Shown: positions 1 through 11,203, numbered from the stretch's first letter. The stretch: DNA of 64,000 nt from Leucobacter triazinivorans (GCF_004208635.1 NZ_CP035806.1:2666001-2730000); one strand, 5' to 3'. The notes: generated by a model from the sequence alone, not told the origin. Numbers and translations: made by a program.

Positions 1-1069
1 CCTGCGCGCTCCACTCGTCTGCGTCGACGAACTCCTGCAGCGCGATCGCGAGCCCTCGGCGCCAGAGCCGCGCGCCGAGGAGGTGCAGCTCGGGCACGCC
101 CCACGCGTCGCTCGAGTAGAGCAGCTTGCCGAACGGCGCGAGTTCCAGGCCCTCCCTGATGATGGCGCTGGAGGCCGCGCCGGAGTAGTTGATGCCGAGG
201 CCGAGGTCGAAGTAGACGCGGGGGAACACCTGGGCCAGGTACCCGGCTTCGCGATGGTAGGGGTAGCAGTGCAGCAGCATGATCGGCGACGCGGAATCCG
301 GCAGGAGCCGCAGCCAGGGCATGAGCAGCGCCGGATTGCAGCGCCAGAGGTCGAGATCGGCGTCGCCGTAGCCGACGTGGAGCTGCACCGGCAGGCCGGT
401 GTCGACGCCGCACCAGAGGAGGAAGCGCAGCACCGTGGGATCGTCGATGCGCTCCCGGCCGCCGGGCCCGAGCGCGTCCACCGCGGCGACTGTCTCGGCG
501 TCGCTCGGGCGCTGCGGTGCGAAGTCGAAGCCGAAGCGGTAGGCGATGATGCTCTTGAACCCCGCGGCCGAGCCGCGCACCGCGTCCAGTGCGCGCCGGA
601 ACGCGTCCGGGAAGTGCTCGGCCGCGATCCCCGAGCGCAGCAGCTCCTCGGCGGTCGATTCGAGGCGGACGATCTCGTGCACCTCGTGGTCGGCCAGCTC
701 GGCGAACTCGGCGTTCGTTGCGAGCTCGGTCTCGCCGCCGACCGTGCCCGTGTCGATCAGCGAGGCCGAGACCCCGCTCGCGCGCAGCAGGCGGCGCGCG
801 ACTTCCCGGTGCCCGAGGAGACCGCGCTGCTCGAGATAGCGCCCCGGCTCCGCGTGCCGGGGCAGGTCGAGCAGGGGCGCGCAGTGCCGGCGCAGTGCGA
901 AGCCGACCTGCGAGTCGAGATGGCTCGTGCCGGCGGGCGCCGGCAGCGAGGACTCGGTGAGCAGCAGCTCGAACTCCGCGTCGGAGGGATCCCGCTGCAG
1001 CACGCTGTGCACATGGTGATCGACGAGGGGGAGCCGCTCGATGCGGTCTCGGAGCGTGGGAGGGGTCAC
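1..1069 (-). CDS. FluG-type amidohydrolase, 3' end cut by window edge
   Basis: Reading the minus strand from a GTG at 1069 gives an open frame running off the left edge, with about 356 residues visible. It starts with a DHHVHS metal-binding motif (residues 17-22), has further His residues in QLHVGYGD and LLHCYPYH, and shows a late SSDAWG motif. This is the pattern of the amidohydrolase_2 TIM-barrel metal hydrolases (PF04909). A GGAGA ribosome binding site lies 7 nt before the GTG. It is divergent from the transporter operon at 1337 and only 267 bp away. In fungal FluG a domain of this kind is fused to a glutamine-synthetase-like domain, and such a domain is encoded here separately at 5626. 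The substrate is unknown; an amide or gamma-glutamyl compound is inferred from context. Confidence 0.85.
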   Translation of the reverse strand, partial: MTPPTLRDRIERLPLVDHHVHSVLQRDPSDAEFELLLTESSLPAPAGTSHLDSQVGFALRRHCAPLLDLPRHAEPGRYLEQRGLLGHREVARRLLRASGVSASLIDTGTVGGETELATNAEFAELADHEVHEIVRLESTAEELLRSGIAAEHFPDAFRRALDAVRGSAAGFKSIIAYRFGFDFAPQRPSDAETVAAVDALGPGGRERIDDPTVLRFLLWCGVDTGLPVQLHVGYGDADLDLWRCNPALLMPWLRLLPDSASPIMLLHCYPYHREAGYLAQVFPRVYFDLGLGINYSGAASSAIIREGLELAPFGKLLYSSDAWGVPELHLLGARLWRRGLAIALQEFVDADEWSAQ

Positions 1070-1137
1070 GGATCTCTCCAATCGGCGGGACGCGTCCGCG
1101 TTCGAACAAAGTGATAGAAAAATTGATGTTGTGTTGT

Positions 1138-1187
1138 AAATGTAACGTACGATACTCTTTTCGCAGGATGTACTTCTTGTTACATTT
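1138..1187. promoter_or_regulatory. Inverted repeat in divergent promoter region
   Basis: The 267-bp gap between the divergent amidohydrolase and transporter genes is AT-rich compared with its surroundings. It holds a perfect 9-bp inverted repeat, AAATGTAAC at 1138-1146 and GTTACATTT at 1179-1187. A further GTTAC half occurs at 1209-1213, and an ATGTA-N8-TACAT pattern overlaps the right arm. The placement fits an operator for the RpiR-type regulator encoded in the operon (4722), but that link is inference. Confidence 0.5.
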
Positions 1188-1336
1188 GCTTCATGTATTC
1201 AAGAGCATGTTACCTCTGCTAGGTGATAGCTCGAGGATCGGAACGGCCCGATCCGGCAATGGAATGGAGACCGCATGATGATGTGTGGGACACCCGGGCG
1301 ACTCTGCCCGCATCGCCCGAATCGGGGTGACGACCG

Positions 1337-2059
1337 ATGACCGATCAGGCGCTCGTGCTGGAGCACGGGGGAATGCACTTCGACGGCGTGAGAGCGGTCG
1401 ACGATGTCAGTCTGCGCCTCGAGCCCGGTGAGGTGCTGGGATTGATCGGGCCGAACGGCTCCGGCAAGACGACGACGCTGAACATGCTGAGCGGCGCTCT
1501 GCGCCCGTCGGCGGGCCGCATCCTGCTCGACGGCGCGGACGTCACGCGGAAGTCGCTGCGGCATCGGGCTCGCGCCGGTCTCGTCCGCACCTTCCAGAGC
1601 GTCAAGGTATTCGGTCGGCTGACCGTCGAGGAGAACATCGAGGCCGCCGCGCTCGGAGCCGGAATGCGGCGCCGCGAAGCGCGCCGGGTGGCCGTCGAGA
1701 CGATCGAGGAGCTGGGGCTCGGCGCCCTCGCGGAGCTGCGCGCCGACGCGGTGCCCGCCGGCCAGGTGCGCAGCGTCGGCATTGCGCGCGCCATCGCGCT
1801 GCGCCCCCGCTACCTCCTGCTCGACGAGCCGGCCGCGGGGCAGAACGAGGCGGAGGCGCTCGAGCTCATCCGCATCATCGCCTCCTTCGCCCGCGAGCGC
1901 GGCCTCGGCGTGCTCCTCGTCGAGCACGACATGACCGTGGTCATGGGCACCTGCGATCGTCTGCACGTGCTCGACAGCGGGCGCACCGTCGTCTCCGGTG
2001 ATCCGGAGGCGATCCGCAAGGACCCGCAGGTCATCGAGATCTACTTCGGAAAGGAGTGA
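1337..2059 (+). CDS. livG: Branched-chain-type ABC transporter ATP-binding protein
   Basis: This 240-residue ABC ATPase is the first gene of an importer operon of the LIV/HAAT family, working with the second ATPase at 2065 and the permeases at 2811 and 3683. Walker A is GPNGSGKTT near residue 40 and Walker B is LLLDEPAAG near residue 162, in the LivG style. The ABC signature is degenerate: VPAGQVRSVG stands where LSYGQ-type sequences are usual. The start ATG follows GGGGTGA. The stop overlaps the region of the next start, so the genes are co-transcribed. No substrate-binding protein is in the window; it may lie beyond the left edge. The real substrate may be an amide or amine rather than leucine. 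Confidence 0.9.
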   Translation: MTDQALVLEHGGMHFDGVRAVDDVSLRLEPGEVLGLIGPNGSGKTTTLNMLSGALRPSAGRILLDGADVTRKSLRHRARAGLVRTFQSVKVFGRLTVEENIEAAALGAGMRRREARRVAVETIEELGLGALAELRADAVPAGQVRSVGIARAIALRPRYLLLDEPAAGQNEAEALELIRIIASFARERGLGVLLVEHDMTVVMGTCDRLHVLDSGRTVVSGDPEAIRKDPQVIEIYFGKE

Positions 2060-2064
2060 CGACC

Positions 2065-2808
2065 GTGTCCACACTCGACGTGCGAGACCTGTTCGTCCGC
2101 TACGGCAAGTCGATCGTCGCCGTGCAGGGCGCCTCGATCGAGGTGCGCGAGGGCGAGATCGTCTCCCTGCTGGGCCAGAACGGCGCCGGCAAGTCCACGA
2201 TCCTGAAAACGATCGCCGGGATCGTCGCGCCGCTGTCCGGGAGCATCGCCTACGGCGACGTCGACCTCACCGCCAAGGGCGCATCCCGCATCTCCGCCGG
2301 CATCGCCTACGTCCCCGAGGATCGCGGGGTCTTCGCCTCGCTCAGCGTCGGCGAGAACCTGCGGCTCGGAGCGGTCTCCCGCCGCGACCGCCAGGAGATC
2401 GACGCCGACGTCGAAGCCCAGCTCGAGCGCTTCCCGATCCTCCGCAAGTACTGGAGCCGGGGCGCGAGCCTGCTCTCGGGCGGCGAGCAGCAGCAGCTGG
2501 CGATCGCACGCGCCCTCATGATCCGCCCCCGCCTTCTCCTGCTCGACGAGCCCACGCTCGGCCTCGCCCCGATCATCGTCGACCTCATCTTCGACGTCGT
2601 GCAGCAGTTGAACGCCGAGGGGGTCACCGTTCTGCTCGTCGAGCAGAACGCGGTGCGCTCCATCGCCATCTCCGATCGCTCCTACGTGATCCAGGCCCCG
2701 GGCCGAGTGCTCGGCAGCGGAGACGCGCGGCAGCTCGCCGCGAACGACGAGGTCGTCGAGTATCTGGGCTTCTCGCCGCTCGGCGACGCGACGGAACGGG
2801 GGCAGTGA
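2065..2808 (+). CDS. livF: Branched-chain-type ABC transporter ATP-binding protein
   Basis: This is the second ATPase of the importer, about 247 residues. It has a standard Walker A (LLGQNGAGKST), a good signature (LLSGGEQQQLAIARAL) and Walker B (LLLLDEPTLGLAP), typical of LivF. I placed the start at GTG 2065 because AAGGAG at 2051-2056 sits 8 nt before it. A GTG at 2056 overlapping the livG stop is the alternative and adds three residues. The permease gene begins two bases after its stop codon. The pairing of an intact signature here with a degenerate one in the partner ATPase suggests unequal ATP sites, which is inference. Confidence 0.9.
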   Translation: MSTLDVRDLFVRYGKSIVAVQGASIEVREGEIVSLLGQNGAGKSTILKTIAGIVAPLSGSIAYGDVDLTAKGASRISAGIAYVPEDRGVFASLSVGENLRLGAVSRRDRQEIDADVEAQLERFPILRKYWSRGASLLSGGEQQQLAIARALMIRPRLLLLDEPTLGLAPIIVDLIFDVVQQLNAEGVTVLLVEQNAVRSIAISDRSYVIQAPGRVLGSGDARQLAANDEVVEYLGFSPLGDATERGQ

Positions 2809-2810
2809 TC

Positions 2811-3686
2811 ATGTGGATCCAACTGATCGTCGACATGCTCGGACTGGGGACCTTCTACGCGCTGCTCACGCTCGGCATCGCGCTGCTCTTCGGCATCCTC
2901 GGCCTCATGAACTTCGCCTACGGCGAGACCATCATGGCCGCCGCCGTCGTGCTGCTCGTGCTCAAGGACTCCCCGTGGTGGGTGAGCTGGCCCCTCGCGA
3001 TCATCGCTGCGGTGGTCGTGTCGGTGCTCACCGAGCGGGTCGCGTTCCGCTCGCTCCGCAACGCGGACCCGGTCACGCTCATGATCGCCTCGTTCGCCGT
3101 GAGCGCCGCGCTGCAGGCGATCGCGCGCATGACCGCGCTCCCCAAGGTGCAGGGCGTTCCGCCGCAGCCCTTCCTGCAGCACTCCTTCACGCTCTTCGGC
3201 GCACGCATCAGCATGCTCCAGGTTCTCACCCTCGCGCTGAGCGCGGCGATGATCGCACTGCTCGCGATCGTGATGCAGCGCACGAGCCTCGGGGTGCAGC
3301 TGCGAGCCGCTGCCGAGGACTTCGAGATGGCGAAAGTGCTCGGCGTGCGGGGCTCCTTCGTGATCATGAGCGCCTTCGCGATCTCCGGCGCGATCGCCGC
3401 AGTTTCGGCCATCGTCCTCGTGGCGAAGCAGGGGGCGGTGGGTGCCGAGATGGGCCTGCAGCCGCTCCTGATCGGCGTCGTCGGGGCGGTCGTCGGAGGG
3501 ATGCGCAGTCTCAAGGGGGCCGCCCTCGGCGGGCTCCTGCTCGGCATGGCCACGGTACTGCTCGAAACGTTCCTGCCGACCGACCTGATCGCGTTCCGGG
3601 ATGCCTTCCTCTACGCGGCGGTCATCGGAATCCTCGTCATCCGGCCCCAGGGCCTGCTCTCCGGTGTGAAGGTGCGTGTGTCATGA
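2811..3686 (+). CDS. livH: Branched-chain-type ABC transporter permease
   Basis: This 291-residue hydrophobic protein has the GLMNFAYGE-type motif near its N terminus and the late GAVVGGMRSLKGAALGGLLLG stretch that mark LivH-family permeases. About eight transmembrane segments are apparent. The ATG at 2811 follows the livF stop by 2 bp. Its own stop overlaps the next start as ATGA at 3683-3686, so translation is probably coupled. The frame stays open far upstream because of GC bias, but only the segment from 2811 carries family sequence. Confidence 0.9.
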   Translation: MWIQLIVDMLGLGTFYALLTLGIALLFGILGLMNFAYGETIMAAAVVLLVLKDSPWWVSWPLAIIAAVVVSVLTERVAFRSLRNADPVTLMIASFAVSAALQAIARMTALPKVQGVPPQPFLQHSFTLFGARISMLQVLTLALSAAMIALLAIVMQRTSLGVQLRAAAEDFEMAKVLGVRGSFVIMSAFAISGAIAAVSAIVLVAKQGAVGAEMGLQPLLIGVVGAVVGGMRSLKGAALGGLLLGMATVLLETFLPTDLIAFRDAFLYAAVIGILVIRPQGLLSGVKVRVS

Positions 3687-4729
3687 ATCTATTCCGTCGA
3701 AACCGCACGCAGGTGCTCGCCACCGGAATCGTGCTCGTCGCCATCGTGGGGGCCGTCGCGCTGATCGGCGCCGTCACCGACCCCATCATCGAGCGGGTCG
3801 CCGTCGGCAGCCTGGTCTCGGTCGTCGTCGTGCTGGGCATGTCGATCTACTCGGGCAACTCGGGCATCATGTCCTTCGGTCACGTCGCGTTCATGGCGGT
3901 CGGCGCGTACACCACCGCCTACCTCACGATCCCGCCGGCACTCAAGCAGACCATGTTCTCGAGCCTGCCCGAGCCGCTCGCATTCCTCATCGAGGTCGAA
4001 GCCCCGTTCCCCGTCGTGCTCCTCGTCTCGGCGGTGTGCGCCGCGCTCTTCGCGCTGCTCACCGCGCCGGCCATGGGGCGGCTGAGCGGCCTGCAGTCGG
4101 GTATCGCCACGCTCGCCCTGCTCGTCATCACCTTCACCGTCATCAATTCCTGGACCGCGGTGACCCGGGGATCCTCGGCCATGATCGGCCTGCCGAAGCT
4201 GACCACGCCGCTCGTCGCATTCGTCTGCGCGGGTCTCGCGATCGTCGTGGCGCTCTGGTACAAGAACAGCCGCAGCGGCCTGCAGCTGCGGGCCTCGCGC
4301 GAGGATCCGGAGGCTGCGCTCGCCTCCGGGATCGCGGTCGGCCGCCACCGCGCGACCGCCTGGGTGCTCAGCGCCGCGGTGAGCGGAGCCGGCGGGGCGC
4401 TCTACGCGGCGTTCCTCACCACCTTCTCGTCGCGCACATTCTTCCTCTCGCTGACCTTCGGCTTCATCGTGATGATCGTGATCGGCGGCTACCTCTCGAC
4501 GAGCGGCGCCGTCATCGGCGCGGTCTCCATCAGCGTCCTGCAGGAGGTGCTGCGGCGTCTGCAGGACGGCCAGTTCACCGGAGGATTCGCGCTGCCCGGC
4601 GGGGTGACGGACCTGGTGCTCTCGGCGATCCTTATCCTGGCTTTGATCACGGCACCGACCGGACTCATGGGAATCCGAGAGCTCGGCCTGCCGCAACGTC
4701 GAAGGAAGCAGGATCTGGCACATGGATGA
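3683..4729 (+). CDS. livM: Branched-chain-type ABC transporter permease
   Basis: This 348-residue integral membrane protein is the second permease of the importer. It carries the NSGIMSFGHVAFMAVGAYTTAYLT region and the later LRASREDPEAALASGIAV cytoplasmic loop, which touches the ATPases in the LivM family. It starts at the ATG overlapping the livH stop and ends inside the regulator gene (8-bp overlap), making one translationally coupled operon. The family normally couples uptake to a periplasmic or lipid-anchored binding protein, which is not in view. Confidence 0.9.
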   Translation: MNLFRRNRTQVLATGIVLVAIVGAVALIGAVTDPIIERVAVGSLVSVVVVLGMSIYSGNSGIMSFGHVAFMAVGAYTTAYLTIPPALKQTMFSSLPEPLAFLIEVEAPFPVVLLVSAVCAALFALLTAPAMGRLSGLQSGIATLALLVITFTVINSWTAVTRGSSAMIGLPKLTTPLVAFVCAGLAIVVALWYKNSRSGLQLRASREDPEAALASGIAVGRHRATAWVLSAAVSGAGGALYAAFLTTFSSRTFFLSLTFGFIVMIVIGGYLSTSGAVIGAVSISVLQEVLRRLQDGQFTGGFALPGGVTDLVLSAILILALITAPTGLMGIRELGLPQRRRKQDLAHG

Positions 4730-5603
4730 ATCACTGACGCTCGCAGAGGTGCTGAAGAAGTCCTACGAGCAGTTGAGCCCGGCCGAGAAGCGCGTCTCGC
4801 GCGCGCTGCTCGCGGACTACCCCGTCGCCGGGCTCGCACCCGTGAACCGGCTCGCCGATCGCGCCAACGTGAGCGCGCCCACCGTGCTCCGGCTGCTGTC
4901 GAAGCTCGGGATCGGCTCGTACCCCGACATGCAGAAGCTGCTGCACGGCGAGATCGCGGCCCGGACCTCCTCACCCGCGACGATGTACGGGGAGCCGGAG
5001 GCCACGCGCAACGGGGCGGTCGAGCACTCGCAGCGGGTGATCGAGCAGGGCATCGCGGCGACCCTCTCGGGGCTCGCCATGGAGGACTTCGACGCGATCG
5101 TCGAACTGCTCGCCAACACCAAGCGCCGAGTCTGGACGACGGGCGGCAGATTCAGCCGCCTGCTCGCCGAGTACCTCTCCATGCACCTGCGCCATCTGCG
5201 GCCGAGCGTCACCCACGTTCCGACCTCTCAGCAGGAGCGCGCCTTCGCGCTGCTCGACATCGGGGCGAAGGACGTGGTGGTGGCCTTCGACTACCGGCGC
5301 TACCAGGAGCCCACTGTCGCATTCATGCGGCAGGCCAAGGCGCAGAAAGCGGCCACGGTGCTCATCACCGATCCCTGGCTGTCGCCGGCGGCGAAGCACT
5401 CCGACTATCTCCTCTCGAACGCCGTCGTCGCTGCCTCTCCCTTCGACTCGATCACGCCGGGCTTCGCCCTCGTCGAGACGCTCATCGCGTCGCTCGTCGA
5501 GGCGCTCGGCACGGACCCGGTCGAACGGGTGCGCCGCTACGACGGCATCGAGGATTTCCTCAACGACCACAGCATCGACGGCACCGCAGCCGGCGACGCA
5601 TGA
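4722..5603 (+). CDS. RpiR/MurR-family transcriptional regulator
   Basis: This 293-residue protein has an N-terminal RpiR-type helix-turn-helix (residues about 5-80, with LADRANVSAPTVLRLLSKLG) and a C-terminal SIS domain (about 125-260) that binds a phosphorylated sugar or related effector in known members. It is embedded in the transporter operon, overlapping the end of livM by 8 bp and 22 bp before the GS-like gene. It therefore probably controls its own cluster, and the inverted repeat at 1138-1187 is a candidate target. An effector other than a sugar phosphate is possible, given neighbours that act on amides or amines. Confidence 0.88.
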   Translation: MDESLTLAEVLKKSYEQLSPAEKRVSRALLADYPVAGLAPVNRLADRANVSAPTVLRLLSKLGIGSYPDMQKLLHGEIAARTSSPATMYGEPEATRNGAVEHSQRVIEQGIAATLSGLAMEDFDAIVELLANTKRRVWTTGGRFSRLLAEYLSMHLRHLRPSVTHVPTSQQERAFALLDIGAKDVVVAFDYRRYQEPTVAFMRQAKAQKAATVLITDPWLSPAAKHSDYLLSNAVVAASPFDSITPGFALVETLIASLVEALGTDPVERVRRYDGIEDFLNDHSIDGTAAGDA

Positions 5604-5625
5604 CAGCCAGCAAAGGATAGACCAC

Positions 5626-6942
5626 ATGACAACGCCCATCGCCGCAATCCTCACCTCGGATCTCGTGGGCCAGGTGCGCGGGCGCGCCTTCCCCGCGGAC
5701 GAGATCGACGACTACGCGCGTTCGGGCTCGGGATGGGTGCCCGCGAATCTGGCGCTGGACCCCTTCGGCCGCATCATCGTGCCGAACCCGTTCGGTTCGA
5801 TCGGGGACCTCAGGATCATGCCGGATCCGGCGACCCGGGCCGCGGTCGCCAATGAGACGGGCGGGCAGCCGGTCACCGCGATGCTGGGCGACCTCGTGAA
5901 CCCCGACGGCACGCCCTGGGACTGCTGCCCCCGCACCTTCCTGCGCGACGCCGTGCGCGACCTGGAGGAGGAGACCGGTCTGCGCGTCATCTCCTCGTTC
6001 GAGCACGAGTTCATGCTGCGCGACGACGATCGCGTTCCCGGGCGGAAGCCGTTCTCGCTCGAGTCGCTCCTCACCTATGAACCGCTCGGATCGAACGTGC
6101 TGCAGGCATTGCGCGATGCGGGACTCGAGCCGGAGATGTGGCTGCCCGAGTTCGGCGACCGTCAGTGGGAGGTGACGCTCGCCCCGGCGCCGGCCCTGCA
6201 GGCTGCGGACCGCGCGATCCTGCTGCGCGAGATCGTGCGCAGCGTCGTGCGCGCGGCGGGGGAGCGCGCCACCTTCAGCCCGATCGTCGAGCGCGACGGC
6301 GGCGGCAACGGCGTGCACATCCACCTGAGCTTCATCGACCGCGAGGGCACCCCCGTGGCCTACGACCCGTCGCGCCCGGGCGGCCTGTCCGCCGTGGCGG
6401 GATCCTTCGCCGCGGGTGTGCTCCGGCACGCCACCGCGTTCCAGGCGCTCACGGCCTCGTCCGGCGTCTCCTACGAGCGGCTCGCACCGGGGCGCTGGAG
6501 CGTCGGCGGGCTGTTCCTCGGCGAGAACAACCGCGAGGCGCTGCTCCGGATCTGCCCGCTCTTCGACACCCCCGGCGCCGACCATCGCAAGCAGTTCAAC
6601 CTCGAGTACCGGGGCGCCGACGCCACCGCGAATCCGTGGATCGCGCTGGGGGTGCTCATCCGCGCCGGGCTCGAGGGCGTGCGCGCTGCGCTCCCCGCGC
6701 CGGAGGTCGTCTCGGGCGACCCCGCAGAGCTCTCGGAGCAGCAGCTCGCGGCCGCGACGCACGGCCGGATGCCGTCGTCTCTCGGGGAGGCGCTCGACGA
6801 GCTCCAGGCCGACGAGACGGTGACGTCGTGGCTGCCGCCGCGGCTCCTCGAGACCTTCCTGACGGTGAAGCGCGCCGAGCTCGCCTGGCACGGATCGCTC
6901 TCGGAACCGGAGCGGTACCGGGTCTATGCCGAAGCGTATTGA
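5626..6942 (+). CDS. Glutamine-synthetase-like ligase (FluG C-terminal type)
   Basis: This 438-residue protein belongs to the glutamine synthetase fold family, in the gamma-glutamylamide ligase or FluG-like group rather than true GlnA. Visible GS elements are the EHEF metal pair near residue 127, NGVHIHLSF near 228, ERLAPGRWS followed by NNREALLRICP near 285-310, and LEYRGADATANP near 325. The N terminus (VPANLALDPFGRI, GDLRIMPD) is typical of the FluG-like group. AAAGGA precedes the ATG. The likely reaction is ATP-dependent attachment of an amine to the gamma-carboxyl of glutamate. With the amidohydrolase at 1-1069 it recreates the two domains of FluG as separate genes. Confidence 0.85.
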   Translation: MTTPIAAILTSDLVGQVRGRAFPADEIDDYARSGSGWVPANLALDPFGRIIVPNPFGSIGDLRIMPDPATRAAVANETGGQPVTAMLGDLVNPDGTPWDCCPRTFLRDAVRDLEEETGLRVISSFEHEFMLRDDDRVPGRKPFSLESLLTYEPLGSNVLQALRDAGLEPEMWLPEFGDRQWEVTLAPAPALQAADRAILLREIVRSVVRAAGERATFSPIVERDGGGNGVHIHLSFIDREGTPVAYDPSRPGGLSAVAGSFAAGVLRHATAFQALTASSGVSYERLAPGRWSVGGLFLGENNREALLRICPLFDTPGADHRKQFNLEYRGADATANPWIALGVLIRAGLEGVRAALPAPEVVSGDPAELSEQQLAAATHGRMPSSLGEALDELQADETVTSWLPPRLLETFLTVKRAELAWHGSLSEPERYRVYAEAY

Positions 6943-6972
6943 GTCGCCGTGGAACAGGGGAGGTGAGCAACG

Positions 6973-8175
6973 ATGACGGACATGATGACTGACCCGTGGG
7001 ACCGATTCTTCGCAGCGGTGGCCGAGGAGATCCCCGAAGCGCTGCAGCTGCGCCGTCAGCTCCATCGCGCGCCCTGCATCTCGGGCGAGGAGGGGCCGAC
7101 GCGCGATCTGGTGCTGCAGGCGCTCGGCTCGCCCGAGTGGGATCCGGTCGCCGACACCGGAGGGCTCGTGCGCATCGGACCGAGCGATGGCCCGGCGATC
7201 GCACTGCGCGCGGAACTCGATGCGCTGCCGATCCTCGAGGAGACGGGGGCCGCGTTCGCGTCGACGAACGGCGCGATGCACGCGTGCGGTCACGACGTGC
7301 ACATCGCTGCGGCGGTGGCTGTGGCGCGCGCCGCGCAGCGGGTGGCGCTGCCGGTCGCGCTGCTGCTGATCCTCCAGCCGCGCGAGGAGGCCTACCCTTC
7401 GGGTGCACGCGACATCTGCGAGAGCGGCCTGCTCGAGCAGCACGGGGTGCGCGAGGTCTTCGGAGCGCACGTGCACCCGCGGGTGCCCGCCGGTGGCATC
7501 GCCATCGGCGAGGGTGCGGTGAATGCGGCGGCCGACGAGTTCGGCATCGCGGTGCGGGGGATCGGCGGGCACGCCGCCTACCCGCACCACGCGCGCGATC
7601 CGATCGTCGCCCTGGCGGCCGTGATCGGCGCGATGCAGATGATCCTCAACCGCAGGATCGATCCGATGCATCCGGCGGTGCTCTCCTTCGGCACGATCCA
7701 TGCGGGGAGCGCGGCGAACGTGATCCCCTCCGAGGCGCGCGCCCGCGGCTCGATGCGCACCATGCACCCGCGCGATCGGGCGTTCCTGCACACCGAGATC
7801 CCGAGAGTCGCATCCGAGGTCGCCGCGGCGCACGGGTGCAGTGCGGAGGTGGAGATCATCTCCGGCGAACCCGTGCTCTACAACCACCCCGAGATGTCGC
7901 GCTCGCTCATGCGGGCGCTCGAGGGTCGCGCCGTGCGGGTCGTCGAGCCGATGCGATCGTGCGGGGCAGACGACTTCTCGTATTACACGGAGCGTCTGCC
8001 GGGGGTCATGATGTTCGTCGGCGTCGCGCGGAGCGAGCACGAGCCGGCGCTGCACACCTCTGCCTTCCTGCCCGGTGACGAGGCGGTCTCGGACATCGCC
8101 ATGGCCTACGCGATCTCGGTGCGCACCGCCTTCGGCATCGGCGTGGGCGCGGGCAGCGGAGCGGAGGCCGCGTGA
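6973..8175 (+). CDS. M20 family amidohydrolase/peptidase
   Basis: This 400-residue metallohydrolase is of the M20D (IAA-amino acid hydrolase, hippuricase, N-acyl-amino-acid amidohydrolase) type. It has RRQLHRAPCISGEE at the N terminus, the metal site HACGHDVH near residue 100, the catalytic PREEAYPSGA pair near 137, the dimerisation segment GIGGHAAYPHHARDP, and a final LHTSAF with the last metal His. A strong GGGAGGTGA precedes the ATG. It lies 30 bp after the GS-like gene, in the same operon. The likely role is hydrolysis of an N-acyl or amide bond in the imported compound or its gamma-glutamyl derivative. Confidence 0.87.
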   Translation: MTDMMTDPWDRFFAAVAEEIPEALQLRRQLHRAPCISGEEGPTRDLVLQALGSPEWDPVADTGGLVRIGPSDGPAIALRAELDALPILEETGAAFASTNGAMHACGHDVHIAAAVAVARAAQRVALPVALLLILQPREEAYPSGARDICESGLLEQHGVREVFGAHVHPRVPAGGIAIGEGAVNAAADEFGIAVRGIGGHAAYPHHARDPIVALAAVIGAMQMILNRRIDPMHPAVLSFGTIHAGSAANVIPSEARARGSMRTMHPRDRAFLHTEIPRVASEVAAAHGCSAEVEIISGEPVLYNHPEMSRSLMRALEGRAVRVVEPMRSCGADDFSYYTERLPGVMMFVGVARSEHEPALHTSAFLPGDEAVSDIAMAYAISVRTAFGIGVGAGSGAEAA

Positions 8176-8193
8176 GGCGCGCGTCGCGCGGAC

Positions 8194-8199
8194 TACACT
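8194..8199 (+). promoter_or_regulatory. -10 hexamer of a leaderless argF promoter
   Basis: TACACT ends 6 nt before the GTG start of argF, so the transcript should begin at or within a base of the start codon. There is no Shine-Dalgarno sequence in the gap. Confidence 0.6.
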
Positions 8200-8205
8200 G
8201 GTTCC

Positions 8206-10604
<2,399 letters not shown>

Positions 10605-10609
10605 GGAGG

Positions 10610-10850
10610 GGCCTGCGCGCCGAACCGGCCGCCGTCGGGCGTGCGGAGTCGCGCCCCGGCGTGCGGTGCGGCGTCGCGCCCCGGCATCCGGTGCGGGGTC
10701 GCGCCCCGGCATCGCGCCCCTGCGTTTGGTGCGGGGTCGCGCCCCGGCGTCGCGCCCATGCGTTTGGTGCGGGGTCGCGCCCCGGCATCGCGCCCCTGCG
10801 TCCGGTTCGGGGTCGCGCCCCTGCGTCCGGTTCGGGGTCGCGCCCCGGCG
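10610..10850. repeat. GC-rich imperfect tandem repeats after argH
   Basis: About 240 bp consist of variants of GGGGTCGCGCCCCGGC joined by GCGTCCGGTTC, GCGTTTGGTGC or GCATC-type segments, roughly 24 bp apart. Open frames across this stretch encode only arginine- and proline-rich low-complexity sequence and are not genes. Similar GGCGGCGTGAGCGCCACCACGA units are repeated three times at about 10938-11050. Confidence 0.7.
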
Positions 10851-10863
10851 TCGCGCGTCAGTA

Positions 10864-10927
10864 GCACGGATTCACCGTGCGACACGCGCATTTTTGCGGT
10901 TCTGCGTGTTCCACGGTGAATCCGTGC
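10864..10927. repeat. Dispersed 64-bp hairpin element, copy 1
   Basis: The arms GCACGGATTCACCGT and ACGGTGAATCCGTGC are perfect complements and enclose a 34-base loop that contains shorter complementary pieces (ACACGCGCA and TGCGTGT). It is preceded by the tag CGCGCGTCAGTAG (10852-10864). The same element recurs at 11204-11267 with the same loop. Confidence 0.8.
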
Positions 10928-11203
10928 CGCTGGCTGCCGGCGGCGTGAGCGCCACCACGACCCCGGGCGCGAGGCTACCGGCGGCGTGAGCGCCACCACG
11001 ACCCCGGGTGCGAGGCTACCGGCGGCGTGAGCGCCACCACGACCCCGGGGCGCGAGCCTGCCCCGCACGCCCCGGCCCGCCCCCGCCCCGCCCCCGGGCG
11101 CGAGCCCGCCCTGCCCTCGCCCGCCCGCTCGCTCCCGCTCGCGCCCGCCCGCCCGCGCCCGCGCGTGCGCCCCGGCGTCGCGCCCATGCACCGCGCGTCA
11201 GCA

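Noticed and set aside
83..1114. A 343-codon plus-strand open frame at the left edge
   Set aside because: The minus strand of the same region encodes a recognisable amidohydrolase with metal-binding motifs; the plus frame has none.
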